This document shows positions 1 to 7,477 of a DNA stretch of 64,000 nt, one piece after another. A model generated the notes under the pieces. The model was given only the letters and a program-made list of their open reading frames with translations. It was not told the origin of the DNA and did not search any database. Numbering within the stretch: the stretch's first letter is position 1; the number at the start of each line of letters is the position of its first letter. A program made the translations under genes and the position numbers. Source of the DNA: Flavobacterium subsaxonicum WB 4.1-42 = DSM 21790 (GTDB lineage: Bacteria > Bacteroidota > Bacteroidia > Flavobacteriales > Flavobacteriaceae); assembly GCF_000422725.1 (NCBI RefSeq), contig NZ_AUGP01000018.1, positions 62,001 to 126,000 on the forward strand. Direction: 5' to 3'.

Positions 1-1420
1 AATTGGCCATTCTGATGGCACCTTGTATGATACTAATGGTAACTCGCAAGCAGTATCGCCTCAATGGCCGTCAGGTAATTCGTCGTCTTTTCTAATGAAG
101 TTCGATGAAAATGGCGGGTTTTTATGGAAAACGCTTATTTACAGTGTAGAGCCTAAACGTGTGGCTATAGATAAAGAAGACAATATTGTTGTTTGTGGCA
201 GCTTTTGGGGGCAGAACGGAGCAGAACTATTTCATAATGACCAATATGCAGGAGAATATACAAATATTACTAACAATGATGTAAACTATTATATTGCTAA
301 ATATGCCCCTAACGGAATGCCTTTATGGGATGCTGGAGTTTACATTGATTCTGTTAATGCAGAATTTCTTGAGGGTATAACTTTTGATGGCGATAATAAT
401 ATTTATCTTAATGGTATATTTGAAATGAACCTTAAAGTTTATGATGCAGATGAACAGGATTATATAGAAAAAGTCTGGTCTAACCAATATGGAGGAAGCA
501 TGTTTATTGCAAAATATACACCTGATGGCGATGGGCAATGGATTGTTAATAGTGATCAGACATTATTATCTAAAATAATTACCAATGATGATGGCAGCCA
601 CTTTGTTACAGGCAGTAACACTGTTAATTATAGTAGTGAGTCGCAAATTATGACTAATGCAGACGGTACGATAATTACCCAAAGCGCCTATGGTCCGTAT
701 TATTTTGCTAAAATAAGTACAGAGGGTAATTGGGAGTGGGTTACAGGCTCAACCGGCACTTATTCTGGCGGAGGTCAGGATATGGTTAAATATAACGACA
801 AAATAAGTATAATTGGTGCTCTTCTAAGTAATGCGTTTAATACCCCTGCTACCGGAGCACTATATGGAACTACCGGTTTTAGCCCAATTACTATTAATGC
901 TGACGATAGTTTTATAGCAACGTATAATCTTGATGGTAGCCTTGTTAGTATTAGTAAAAGCGGTAATAATGTACATAATTTGGTGGGAAGAAGAACATCA
1001 GGTTTTATAAGAGGGGAAGATGACGCTTTCTATGTTCAGAGAAACTTAGGTTTTTTAATAGATGGTGGCCCACACACTTTCTATGGGCAAACTATTGGTC
1101 CTATATCAGGAACAGATGCTACAATTACAAAATTTTATGAAGCCGACGGCGAAATGGTAATGTCTGCTAAAGAATCAAATGGCATTGGGGTAGTAACCCT
1201 TGCTCCTAACCCAACCGAAAAAGATTTTATTATTACCTTTAACAATACCTATGCACACGTAAATTTAATTATAACTGATATTTCCGGTAAAGCCATACTG
1301 CAAAAAGACTATAATAACGTTAGTCAGGTTCCTGCCGAAATTATTGGTTCTGCCGGAGTTTACTTTGTAAAAGTTATTGCCGATGATAATTTACAATGGT
1401 TTAAGATAATTAAAAGATAG
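1..1420 (+). CDS. T9SS-sorted secreted beta-propeller-like protein (5' end outside window)
   Basis: The frame is open to the left edge of the window (first full codon at base 2), so the N-terminus and any signal peptide are missing. The visible 470 or so residues carry repeated short motifs of the form 'FIAKYTPDG', 'YYFAKISTEG' and 'ATYNLDG', spaced as in SBBP/beta-propeller repeats of secreted flavobacterial proteins. The last 75 residues, beginning 'VTLAPNPTEKDF' and ending 'GVYFVKVIADDNLQWFKIIKR' minus a few residues, match the type A T9SS C-terminal sorting domain (TIGR04183 style: APNP, DISGK, GVYFVKV, basic end). It is inferred to be exported by T9SS and processed by PorU. A strong terminator follows the stop codon. 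Substrate or ligand is unknown. Confidence 0.8.
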   Translation, partial: IGHSDGTLYDTNGNSQAVSPQWPSGNSSSFLMKFDENGGFLWKTLIYSVEPKRVAIDKEDNIVVCGSFWGQNGAELFHNDQYAGEYTNITNNDVNYYIAKYAPNGMPLWDAGVYIDSVNAEFLEGITFDGDNNIYLNGIFEMNLKVYDADEQDYIEKVWSNQYGGSMFIAKYTPDGDGQWIVNSDQTLLSKIITNDDGSHFVTGSNTVNYSSESQIMTNADGTIITQSAYGPYYFAKISTEGNWEWVTGSTGTYSGGGQDMVKYNDKISIIGALLSNAFNTPATGALYGTTGFSPITINADDSFIATYNLDGSLVSISKSGNNVHNLVGRRTSGFIRGEDDAFYVQRNLGFLIDGGPHTFYGQTIGPISGTDATITKFYEADGEMVMSAKESNGIGVVTLAPNPTEKDFIITFNNTYAHVNLIITDISGKAILQKDYNNVSQVPAEIIGSAGVYFVKVIADDNLQWFKIIKR

Positions 1421-1427
1421 CAACTCT

Positions 1428-1454
1428 AAACCCGTATAAAATACGGGTTTTTTT
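1428..1454 (+). terminator. Rho-independent terminator
   Basis: Inverted repeat AAACCCGTAT / ATACGGGTTT with a 3-base loop, followed by a T run, 8 bases after the stop of the first secreted protein gene. Confidence 0.85.
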
Positions 1455-1506
1455 ATGGATTGTCTTTTCTGTAAGGTAATATTTTCTGCTAAAAGTGTGC
1501 CAACGG

Positions 1507-1540
1507 TTGGGCTTTTTATCCTCATAAAAACATACATTTG
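1507..1540 (+). promoter_or_regulatory. Bacteroidota-type promoter for the caspase-like gene
   Basis: TTG at 1507-1509, 23 bases, then TACATTTG at 1533-1540, matching the TTG-N17-23-TAnnTTTG flavobacterial consensus. It gives a leader of roughly 25 bases before the ATG at 1574. Confidence 0.6.
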
Positions 1541-1573
1541 TTAGTTATTGATTACCTATAAAAACATAATTGT

Positions 1574-2134
1574 ATGGATTATGATAAATTTATTTTCTGC
1601 CTCGAAGCTGTAGACGATGTAGAAACAGAAACCACTACAGTAGTGGTTAAAAACTTAGAACAATTGGCGTTTGAGCAGGGTATAGACAGCATTTACAAAA
1701 CCTGCGATACCATTGAGGGCCTGGAAGAAAGCCTGAATGCCTTGCTCTACGAAGATCATAATTTTAAGAATTATGAAATTATTTACCTGGTTATGCAGGG
1801 CGAAGAAAACAACATTGAGCTTAACGGATATTACTACAGCTTAGAAGAAATAGCCGAACTTTTTGAGGGCAGGATGAAGGGCAAGATTCTGCATTTTGCC
1901 AACGCAAAGGTGCTGGACTTAACCGAAGAAGAAGCGCAATATTTTTTAGATATTACCGGGGCAAGGGCTGTGTCGGGCTACGGACTGGCGTTTAACGAGG
2001 TTACCAGCAGTGGCCTTGATAAAGCTTTTTTTAGCCTGTGCCAGGACGAGGATGATGTGGTGGAAATTGTAGAAGAACTGCACGAAAAACATTATACCCT
2101 TTGCAAAATGCTGGATTTCAGGTTGTATTATTAG
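1574..2134 (+). CDS. Caspase-like (DUF6642-like) protein lacking apparent catalytic residues
   Basis: A 186-residue acidic cytoplasmic protein with no signal peptide or membrane segment. Its middle resembles small caspase-fold proteins of the DUF6642 type: 'YEIIYLVMQG' (residues 67-76) occupies the place of the usual strand-plus-His-Gly, and 'KILHFANAKVL' (104-114) the place of the usual 'HFSSC' nucleophile segment, followed by 'DITGARAVSGYG' (126-137). In this copy the expected His is Gln75 and the expected Cys is Ala111, so it is predicted to be inactive as a peptidase. The family assignment comes from remembered motifs, not from a search. The gene has its own promoter and is a single unit between two T9SS cargo genes. 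A scaffold or sensor role is possible but unproven. Confidence 0.5.
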   Translation: MDYDKFIFCLEAVDDVETETTTVVVKNLEQLAFEQGIDSIYKTCDTIEGLEESLNALLYEDHNFKNYEIIYLVMQGEENNIELNGYYYSLEEIAELFEGRMKGKILHFANAKVLDLTEEEAQYFLDITGARAVSGYGLAFNEVTSSGLDKAFFSLCQDEDDVVEIVEELHEKHYTLCKMLDFRLYY

Positions 2135-2209
2135 CCAATATAATTGTGTTAAAATAAATTTTGTTATACATAATTAAAACTTACATTGCGCTCTTAAATT
2201 AAATATTAA

Positions 2210-3070
2210 ATGAAATCGTTACGACTATTTGTAGTGTTGCTTGTATTAGTAACCACTAATTTAAGGGCTCAAAGCGGAATTGTATTGTCTCATAGTATAG
2301 GTAATGACCTTTTGCCTGATGGTAAAATATTTGCCTGCTCAGGTGGTGGGTTACGATGGGCAAGAACCTTTGTGCTTGAAGATTTTGGAATTGAGCCTGA
2401 TAAAGATTTTGTAATTACGTCAGGAGATATGGGAATTCATTCCGTTAGCAGTTTTGATACCAATATAAAATTTAATATTTACATTATTGACCAAAATTTT
2501 CCTGAATCTTTACCAAGTGCTACATTATTAGGTAGTAGTCAGGTATATCCACTTTATTATTCTTCGGGTTTACCCCAAATAAAAACAATAACATTTGATA
2601 CGCCGGTAACCGTTCCTGCCGGTACAGAGATTATACTTGTAGAGGTGGAGCAGGTACAGCTTTATGGTAACAGTAGCCCCGCGATATTTGCTGCATCTAC
2701 CGCCGAAGATAATGATGTTTCCTGGTTTAAAAGTTGCGTTGCACCCGGCTATATGGATACCGTTGATGTTAACTATCCTGATGCAAATTTTTATATTACT
2801 GTAACAGGAGATATTACTGCCAGTACAGAGAATTTTGTGTACAATTATATTGATGTATATCCTAATCCTGCAAGGGATAATATTAATATTAAAACTCATA
2901 AAAATCTGAAAAGTTATGAGATAACAAGTTTATTAGGGCAGGTATTTACAAAAGGAAGTTTTCAGTCTGGCCAATCGATAGACTTAGGAAATCTTAATAC
3001 GGGAGTGTATCTTTTAAGTATGTACGCAGATGATGGGAGCACAATAAGCAGGAAAATTGTAAAGGAATAA
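2210..3070 (+). CDS. Secreted protein with T9SS type A sorting domain
   Basis: A 286-residue protein with a clear signal peptide (MKSLRLFVVLLVLVTTNLRAQ) and a C-terminal sorting domain starting 'VYPNPARDNINIK' (about residue 216) and ending in 'ISRKIVKE', with 'GVYLLSMY' as the final strand. The central 170 residues are a beta-rich module with 'TVPAGTEIILVEVEQ', as seen in extracellular adhesive or lectin-like domains of this phylum, but no catalytic motif is visible. It is predicted to cross the outer membrane by T9SS. It ends 4 bases before the next ORF, so the two are probably co-transcribed even though the products seem unrelated. The ligand is unknown. Confidence 0.8.
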   Translation: MKSLRLFVVLLVLVTTNLRAQSGIVLSHSIGNDLLPDGKIFACSGGGLRWARTFVLEDFGIEPDKDFVITSGDMGIHSVSSFDTNIKFNIYIIDQNFPESLPSATLLGSSQVYPLYYSSGLPQIKTITFDTPVTVPAGTEIILVEVEQVQLYGNSSPAIFAASTAEDNDVSWFKSCVAPGYMDTVDVNYPDANFYITVTGDITASTENFVYNYIDVYPNPARDNINIKTHKNLKSYEITSLLGQVFTKGSFQSGQSIDLGNLNTGVYLLSMYADDGSTISRKIVKE

Positions 3071-3074
3071 AATT

Positions 3075-3395
3075 ATGGAAACATCAGATCTTGATAAACT
3101 TATAGAGCGATCTTTAGCTATTCGCGATAAATACCACGAACTGGAACTGGAGCACCACGGCAGTAAATGGACGGTGGAAGAAGATGCCCTGGCTTTTTTA
3201 ACCGATGCCGGCTTAGTGGGCCGCCTGACTATGAGCCAGCAGGGCCGCTGGCCGAAAGGGGAGGGCACTGTACCCGAACTTAAACACAAACTTGGCGAAA
3301 GCATGTGGTGGCTTATGGTTTTGGCCGATAGGATGGATATTGACCCAAAAGAGGCGCTGGAGGCGTTTTTAACCAAAACCGAAAAGTTATTCTAA
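3075..3395 (+). CDS. MazG-like pyrophosphohydrolase-fold protein, metal site degenerate
   Basis: A 106-residue all-helical protein. The layout 'KWTVEEDALAFLTDAGLVGRL' minus its first residue, a short linker, then 'KLGESMWWLMVLADRMDID' follows the MazG-like NTP pyrophosphohydrolase fold, in which helix 2 carries EExxE and helix 3 ExxD. Here the second motif reads K-L-G-E and the first lacks the paired glutamates, so magnesium binding and catalysis are doubtful. Typical single-domain MazG-like proteins are 100-120 residues, so the length fits. It starts 4 bases after the preceding secreted protein gene and is followed by a strong bidirectional terminator. House-cleaning activity is uncertain; the fold call is moderately secure. 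Confidence 0.55.
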   Translation: METSDLDKLIERSLAIRDKYHELELEHHGSKWTVEEDALAFLTDAGLVGRLTMSQQGRWPKGEGTVPELKHKLGESMWWLMVLADRMDIDPKEALEAFLTKTEKLF

Positions 3396-3400
3396 ATACA

Positions 3401-3428
3401 AAAAGCTTCAGCGTAAACTGAAGCTTTT
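3401..3428. terminator. Bidirectional terminator between convergent genes
   Basis: AAAAGCTTCAG / CTGAAGCTTTT with a 6-base loop, between the MazG-like gene (+) and the AraC gene (-). A and T runs flank both sides. Confidence 0.85.
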
Positions 3429-3450
3429 GTTTTAGTATTCAATAGTATAT

Positions 3451-4365
3451 CTAATTAAAAGACTGCCTGAACTCTAAAGGAGAGAGGCTGGTTTTTGTTT
3501 TAAACAGTTTGCTGAACGACTGCGAATGTTCGAAACCCAGCTCAAAAGCAATTTCGCCTACTGTCAGGTTGGTGGTAGACAGTTTTTCTTTGGCCTTTTC
3601 TATCAGCTTGTCGTGTATGTGTTGTTGCGTGCTCTGGCCGGTTAGCACCTTTAGCAGCGCACTTAAATAACCGGGAGAAGTGTTTAGCGTCTCGGCAATG
3701 TAGTGCACGGTTGGCAGGCCATTGGTGGCTAAGGCATCGCTGTTAAACGATTCGGTTAGCAGATTTTCCAGTTTGGTTAATATCTTATGGTTGGCCGCTT
3801 TACGGGTAATAAACTGGCGGTTGTAAAACCGTTCGGCATAGGTAAGCAACAGCTCAAACTGGGCAAGCATAACATCCTGGCTAAAGGTGTCTATGTTAGA
3901 GCGGTACTCCTGCTGAATGTTTTGCATAATGCCTGCCAGTATAGTCTCTTCTTTTTCTGAAACATGCAGCGCCTCATGCACCGAGTAATTAAAAAACTCG
4001 TACTTTTTTATGGTTTTAGCCATGTTGGTATTCCACAAAAAATCTGGGTGAATAAGCAGGAACCATCCTTCGTGCCGCGACTCACTGTTAGATGCTATAG
4101 AAAAAATCTGCCCCGGCGCTATAAAAAACAAGATGCCTTCATCAAAATCATATTCCTGCTGGCCGTACCTCATTTTGGCGTTTACACACCTTTTAAGCGC
4201 AATAGAATAAAAATCGAGCATCAGGCTTTTAGGCTCGTCATCGCCCAAAAATTTCATGCTCTCAAAATTTACCACACTAATTAACGGATGCTCGGGCTTG
4301 GGCAAACCCCTTAACTGGTGGTATTCGCTTATCGTTCTTATCCTGAGTGGTTGTGTGCCTGCCAT
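3451..4365 (-). CDS. AraC-family transcriptional regulator
   Basis: 304 residues. The C-terminal 100 residues form the double helix-turn-helix of AraC/XylS: 'TVHYIAETLNTSPGYLSALL' for the first HTH and 'TVGEIAFELGFEHSQSFSKL' for the second, followed by 'FKTKTSLSPLEFRQSFN'. The N-terminal 180 residues look like a cupin-type sensing domain ('DEGILFFIAPGQIFSI'). It lies 11 bases downstream of the NmrA-type reductase gene on the same strand, so it is very likely in one operon with it and may regulate it. Candidate inverted repeats lie upstream of that operon (5328-5376). The inducer is unknown. Confidence 0.9.
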   Translation of the reverse strand: MAGTQPLRIRTISEYHQLRGLPKPEHPLISVVNFESMKFLGDDEPKSLMLDFYSIALKRCVNAKMRYGQQEYDFDEGILFFIAPGQIFSIASNSESRHEGWFLLIHPDFLWNTNMAKTIKKYEFFNYSVHEALHVSEKEETILAGIMQNIQQEYRSNIDTFSQDVMLAQFELLLTYAERFYNRQFITRKAANHKILTKLENLLTESFNSDALATNGLPTVHYIAETLNTSPGYLSALLKVLTGQSTQQHIHDKLIEKAKEKLSTTNLTVGEIAFELGFEHSQSFSKLFKTKTSLSPLEFRQSFN

Positions 4366-4376
4366 AATTAAAGGTA

Positions 4377-5276
4377 CTAATTTTGTTTAAAAGCTGTAGC
4401 AAATTCTTTAGCAAAATCGGCCAGTTTTACCTTGCCCATAACGGCAGGCCTGTTGCGTACATAATCTTCAGATAGTAAACCTGTATAAAGGCTACCATAC
4501 ATTTCTACCAGTCCGGCAGCAATTTGCGGTGCCATACCAATGCTTGTAAGGCCATTCAGCGTTTCTTCGTCCGATATTAAAACCCATTGTAAGTCGGGCT
4601 TGCCAATAGCAGCACCTAAAATAGCGGCACTCTCATGGCCGGTAAGTTCTTCGCTGGCTACGTAGCGCACTTTTCTGCCGTCAAAAGGCGTTACCAATTC
4701 TTCCGCTACAGCGGCAGCAATATCAATGGGCGAAACCCAGGGTATCATTCTGTCGGCACCATAATTTGCTGCAATAACACTTGCATTCTTAATCATATCG
4801 GTATAACCGTATAAATTGTAGTAAAACGATACCGGGCGCATGTGCGTAATGGCAACATAGGCCGGTAGTGCGTTGAGTATCTTCTCTACATTATGGGCTC
4901 CAAACAAAATACCCGACCCTTTTTCTAAATGCGCCCCAATGGTGCTAAGGTTAACCACACGCTTAACGCCCGACTGGCTAATGGCCTGTGCATAGTTAGT
5001 GCCAAGGCCGCGGTAATAAGCAAGCAGGTCCAGGCTGTGGTTAAAGTAATTGTTGGGCGGCACCATGGTGTAAACGGCATCGGCACCGGTAAAAGTTGCA
5101 GTTAAAAAATCAACATCTCGTAAAGAGCCAATGGCGGCGGTTGCGCCAAGGGCTTCAATATCTGCTTGCCTTTCTGCATTACTGCTAATAACAATAACGT
5201 TGTGGCCCTCGCTAATAAGTTGTTGCGTAAGGGGTTTGCTAATGTGGCCTATAGAGCCTGTAACTATAATTTTCAT
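4377..5276 (-). CDS. NmrA/SDR-a type NAD(P)-binding reductase
   Basis: 299 residues from the chosen ATG at 5276; a longer frame starting at 5300 adds eight residues before the Rossmann strand, which is unlikely. 'MKIIVTGSIGHISKPLTQQL' is a Rossmann start of the NmrA-like kind (GxxGxxG variant TGSIGHIS), followed by 'VVNLSTIGAHLEKGSG' and 'HMRPVSFYYNLYGY', typical of atypical SDRs such as NmrA-like sensors and quinone or azo reductases. There is no classical YxxxK. Proteins of this kind bound to AraC regulators often deal with electrophile or quinone stress, which is an inference here. It is first in a two-gene operon with the AraC gene. Confidence 0.8.
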   Translation of the reverse strand: MKIIVTGSIGHISKPLTQQLISEGHNVIVISSNAERQADIEALGATAAIGSLRDVDFLTATFTGADAVYTMVPPNNYFNHSLDLLAYYRGLGTNYAQAISQSGVKRVVNLSTIGAHLEKGSGILFGAHNVEKILNALPAYVAITHMRPVSFYYNLYGYTDMIKNASVIAANYGADRMIPWVSPIDIAAAVAEELVTPFDGRKVRYVASEELTGHESAAILGAAIGKPDLQWVLISDEETLNGLTSIGMAPQIAAGLVEMYGSLYTGLLSEDYVRNRPAVMGKVKLADFAKEFATAFKQN

Positions 5277-5327
5277 AATTCTGTTTATTTGATACTGCAA
5301 AGTTGCGCAACAATAAACAATCAGATG

Positions 5328-5376
5328 TAGGCTAAACTACTGTTGTTGTAGCCTAATATAATATTGGGTCAATATT
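5328..5376. promoter_or_regulatory. Two adjacent inverted repeats upstream of the reductase-AraC operon
   Basis: TAGGCTA-N14-TAGCCTA at 5328-5355 and AATATTG-GGT-CAATATT at 5360-5376 fill the gap between the DUF3095 stop and the reductase start. They could be a regulator site for the reductase-AraC operon or transcription-termination hairpins for the DUF3095 gene. There is no T run after either, which makes termination less likely. Confidence 0.35.
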
Positions 5377-5378
5377 GC

Positions 5379-6530
5379 TTATAGTTTAGCCTTAAGTACT
5401 TTAGCAGCCCTTGTATAGCCACCATCGGCGCCATCTACAAAATGAATGTGGCCATCGTCCAGGTTTCTGACATAGCACGACATTACCGATGCACTACTAA
5501 TATTAAGGCCGTAGATAATTTCGCCATCGTTTTCCATTTGGTCTAATAATTCCTGTAAGGAAGCACGTTGTTGTGCGTTGCCCGATATTACCGTGTTTAT
5601 TTTACCGTCGATTACAAGCGTGTCCGACATTTCTACCATGCTTTTAAGGTATTCTTTGCCGCCGCGGGTATTAAAATAAATGTGCCCGTACAGGCTAATA
5701 AACCAGGTGCGAACCAGTTCGAACCACTTTATTTTGCCCAGGCGGGCACGCATCTCTGTACTTAATTTATTAAAGGTGCTTTGAAATTTTAGTTTGGCTA
5801 CCGATATAGGCTGGCGCTTTTCGGGCGTGCCATACAGGTCGTCCATCTTTTGGAGCACTTTTTTAAATGCCTCGGCCTGTCCGTTTACATTTCGTGCCAC
5901 AACCAGCAGTGTAACAATTTCTTCCTTATCCTCAGGGGGTGCAATTTTATCCCAACGGCATTGCATGCCACTAAGGTCGAGTTCTTCATTATTGGGCTCA
6001 TGGCCCGATAGCAGGTAGTTTTCGCCTTTAATGATCTGCTCGGCATAATTTAGTCCGTTACCCAAAACAATAGGAATAGAAAATGATACCGAACTGCTGA
6101 ATTTTGCAATATGTATCTTATGGCCTTCGGTATAGATATCTTTAACGGATACGGTACCCGTTCGCAGGTCCAGATTAAAATTGTTTAGGGTGTTAATGCG
6201 ATAAAGGGCAAGGGCCGGCATAACCTTAACTAATACCTCGGGCGGCACAATAAACGTGGCACCATCTCCGCCGAAAAAAAAGGGCACGGTAATATTCATG
6301 CCATAAGCAATATTAAGCACCGTAACAATACTGCCGGTGGCAATAAGGTTAACATCCTGATGGCGGCCTGTAAGTGTTGCCTGGGTAGAGCCGGTAATAT
6401 CTGTAATAATAACATGCCAGTCCTGGGGCACGGCACTAAACAGGTTTTCTTTAATTAAAAGGTCGCTTAGCGGTAGGGTGCTTAGCGGCAGGTTAGCATA
6501 AAAATGTTCGTTATCAGTAATAGTTGGCAT
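5379..6530 (-). CDS. DUF3095 family protein with class III cyclase-like core
   Basis: 383 residues, no signal peptide or membrane helix. The N-terminal 100 residues contain 'VIITDITGSTQA' (residues 40-51) and 'FFFGGDGATFIVPP' (84-97). These two segments look like the metal-binding strands of class III nucleotidyl cyclases ('F-x-DI-x-G-[FS]-T' and 'GDG'), and the two aspartates, D44 and D89, are 45 residues apart, close to the spacing in such cyclases. The remaining 280 residues are family-specific. The family name is DUF3095 from recognition of the sequence; no function is established and nucleotide cyclase activity is only a hypothesis. It appears to be monocistronic, on the same strand as the downstream reductase-AraC pair. 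Confidence 0.7.
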   Translation of the reverse strand: MPTITDNEHFYANLPLSTLPLSDLLIKENLFSAVPQDWHVIITDITGSTQATLTGRHQDVNLIATGSIVTVLNIAYGMNITVPFFFGGDGATFIVPPEVLVKVMPALALYRINTLNNFNLDLRTGTVSVKDIYTEGHKIHIAKFSSSVSFSIPIVLGNGLNYAEQIIKGENYLLSGHEPNNEELDLSGMQCRWDKIAPPEDKEEIVTLLVVARNVNGQAEAFKKVLQKMDDLYGTPEKRQPISVAKLKFQSTFNKLSTEMRARLGKIKWFELVRTWFISLYGHIYFNTRGGKEYLKSMVEMSDTLVIDGKINTVISGNAQQRASLQELLDQMENDGEIIYGLNISSASVMSCYVRNLDDGHIHFVDGADGGYTRAAKVLKAKL

Positions 6531-6632
6531 CTGTGCAGCTATGTTTTATCGCATATAAAAATAAGCAATTAGCAGTAACTTAATTCTTAAACAGCTGTTA
6601 TTATTATGTTTAAGGTTACAATAGTATATAAC

Positions 6633-6664
6633 AAAAAAGAGAGACCGCTAAGTCTCTCTTTTTT
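6633..6664 (-). terminator. Terminator of the small secreted protein gene
   Basis: AAAAAAGAGAGAC / GTCTCTCTTTTTT with a 6-base loop, about 20 bases past the stop at 6685 on the minus strand; the U run lies on the minus-strand transcript (and also on the plus). Confidence 0.8.
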
Positions 6665-6684
6665 AGAAATAAGTGTGCGCTTAA

Positions 6685-7116
6685 TTAAGCTGCAACTTCT
6701 TTAATAAATTCGCCATTACTTTTAAAGTAAGCAGCTACGTCTTTACCATCTTTGGTAAGTACTAATTTATATTGGCTACCGTCTTCGGCTACAAGGGCTT
6801 CCACTAACGAAAATCCTTCATATTTAGCAACGGCTGGTTTAAGTACGTCCATTGCAATTTCTGCCTGCGATATTTTTTTAAATGCTTTATCGTCCTGATT
6901 TGCTGCTGTTGCCGGTGCTGCCTGGTCTGTGCTCATGGCTTGTGCCGGAGCTGCCTGGTCTGTGCTCATGGCTTGTGCCGGAGCTGTAGTGGCAGTAGTT
7001 TGTGCAGCTGTATTAGTGGCCGGTGATTGAGTTGGTGTAGTTTGAGTTTGTTCTGGTGTCTGTGCAAATGATGCTATTGAAAGCATTAAAGCTGCTGATA
7101 AAAATAAATTTTTCAT
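6685..7116 (-). CDS. Small periplasmic/secreted protein with Ala-Pro-Gln-Thr-rich linker and PepSY-like tail
   Basis: 143 residues. A signal peptide (MKNLFLSAALMLSIASFAQ) is followed by a 60-residue low-complexity region rich in Thr, Pro, Gln and Ala, which includes two exact copies of APAQAMSTDQA, and then by a 65-residue folded tail ('KISQAEIAMDVLKPAVAKY' to 'YFKSNGEFIKEVAA'). The tail has the strand-helix look of short PepSY/beta-lactamase-inhibitor-like domains of Bacteroidota, but I cannot assign it firmly. It is monocistronic with a strong terminator. Function unknown. Confidence 0.7.
   Translation of the reverse strand: MKNLFLSAALMLSIASFAQTPEQTQTTPTQSPATNTAAQTTATTAPAQAMSTDQAAPAQAMSTDQAAPATAANQDDKAFKKISQAEIAMDVLKPAVAKYEGFSLVEALVAEDGSQYKLVLTKDGKDVAAYFKSNGEFIKEVAA
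6917..6982. repeat. 33-bp tandem repeat, two exact copies
   Basis: Units at 6917-6949 and 6950-6982 are identical and in frame, encoding the duplicated 11-residue APAQAMSTDQA-type unit in the small secreted protein. A likely site of repeat-number variation between strains. Confidence 0.85.
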
Positions 7117-7364
7117 GATATTATATTTATTGTGTTTATACTAATACATACTGAAAGAACCGTACCATAACTACCAATGCCTACTTTCTATCCGTTATTT
7201 TGTTGTTTTACAGGTTTTTATGTTTTTTATCGGAAATTCCCAATTTGTAGAAGTCCACATTTTTTGGGGAATTATCCACAGTAAAATGGCATGTTTATGG
7301 GTAATTTAGATGGTATATAGACCTAAGATTATTTTGTGGGATATAAAATACCTATTAATGGGTA

Positions 7365-7372
7365 TATTTTTG
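7365..7372 (+). promoter_or_regulatory. Possible -7 box for the patatin gene
   Basis: TATTTTTG matches TAnnTTTG, with no well-spaced TTG upstream. It lies inside the longest patatin reading frame and supports translation starting at the downstream ATG 7478. Confidence 0.3.
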
Positions 7373-7477
7373 TGGTATCATTACTTATACATTTACATTG
7401 CTTTTAGTTTGCTGATTATAAGTATTTTAATATTTTTTTTTAACTTAAAACACCTTATTAGGTTTAAAAATAATTTT

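Noticed and set aside
7310..7477. N-terminal 56-residue hydrophobic extension of the patatin
   Set aside because: AT-rich, unlike family starts, and contains a promoter-like box; the start at 7478 fits the family.
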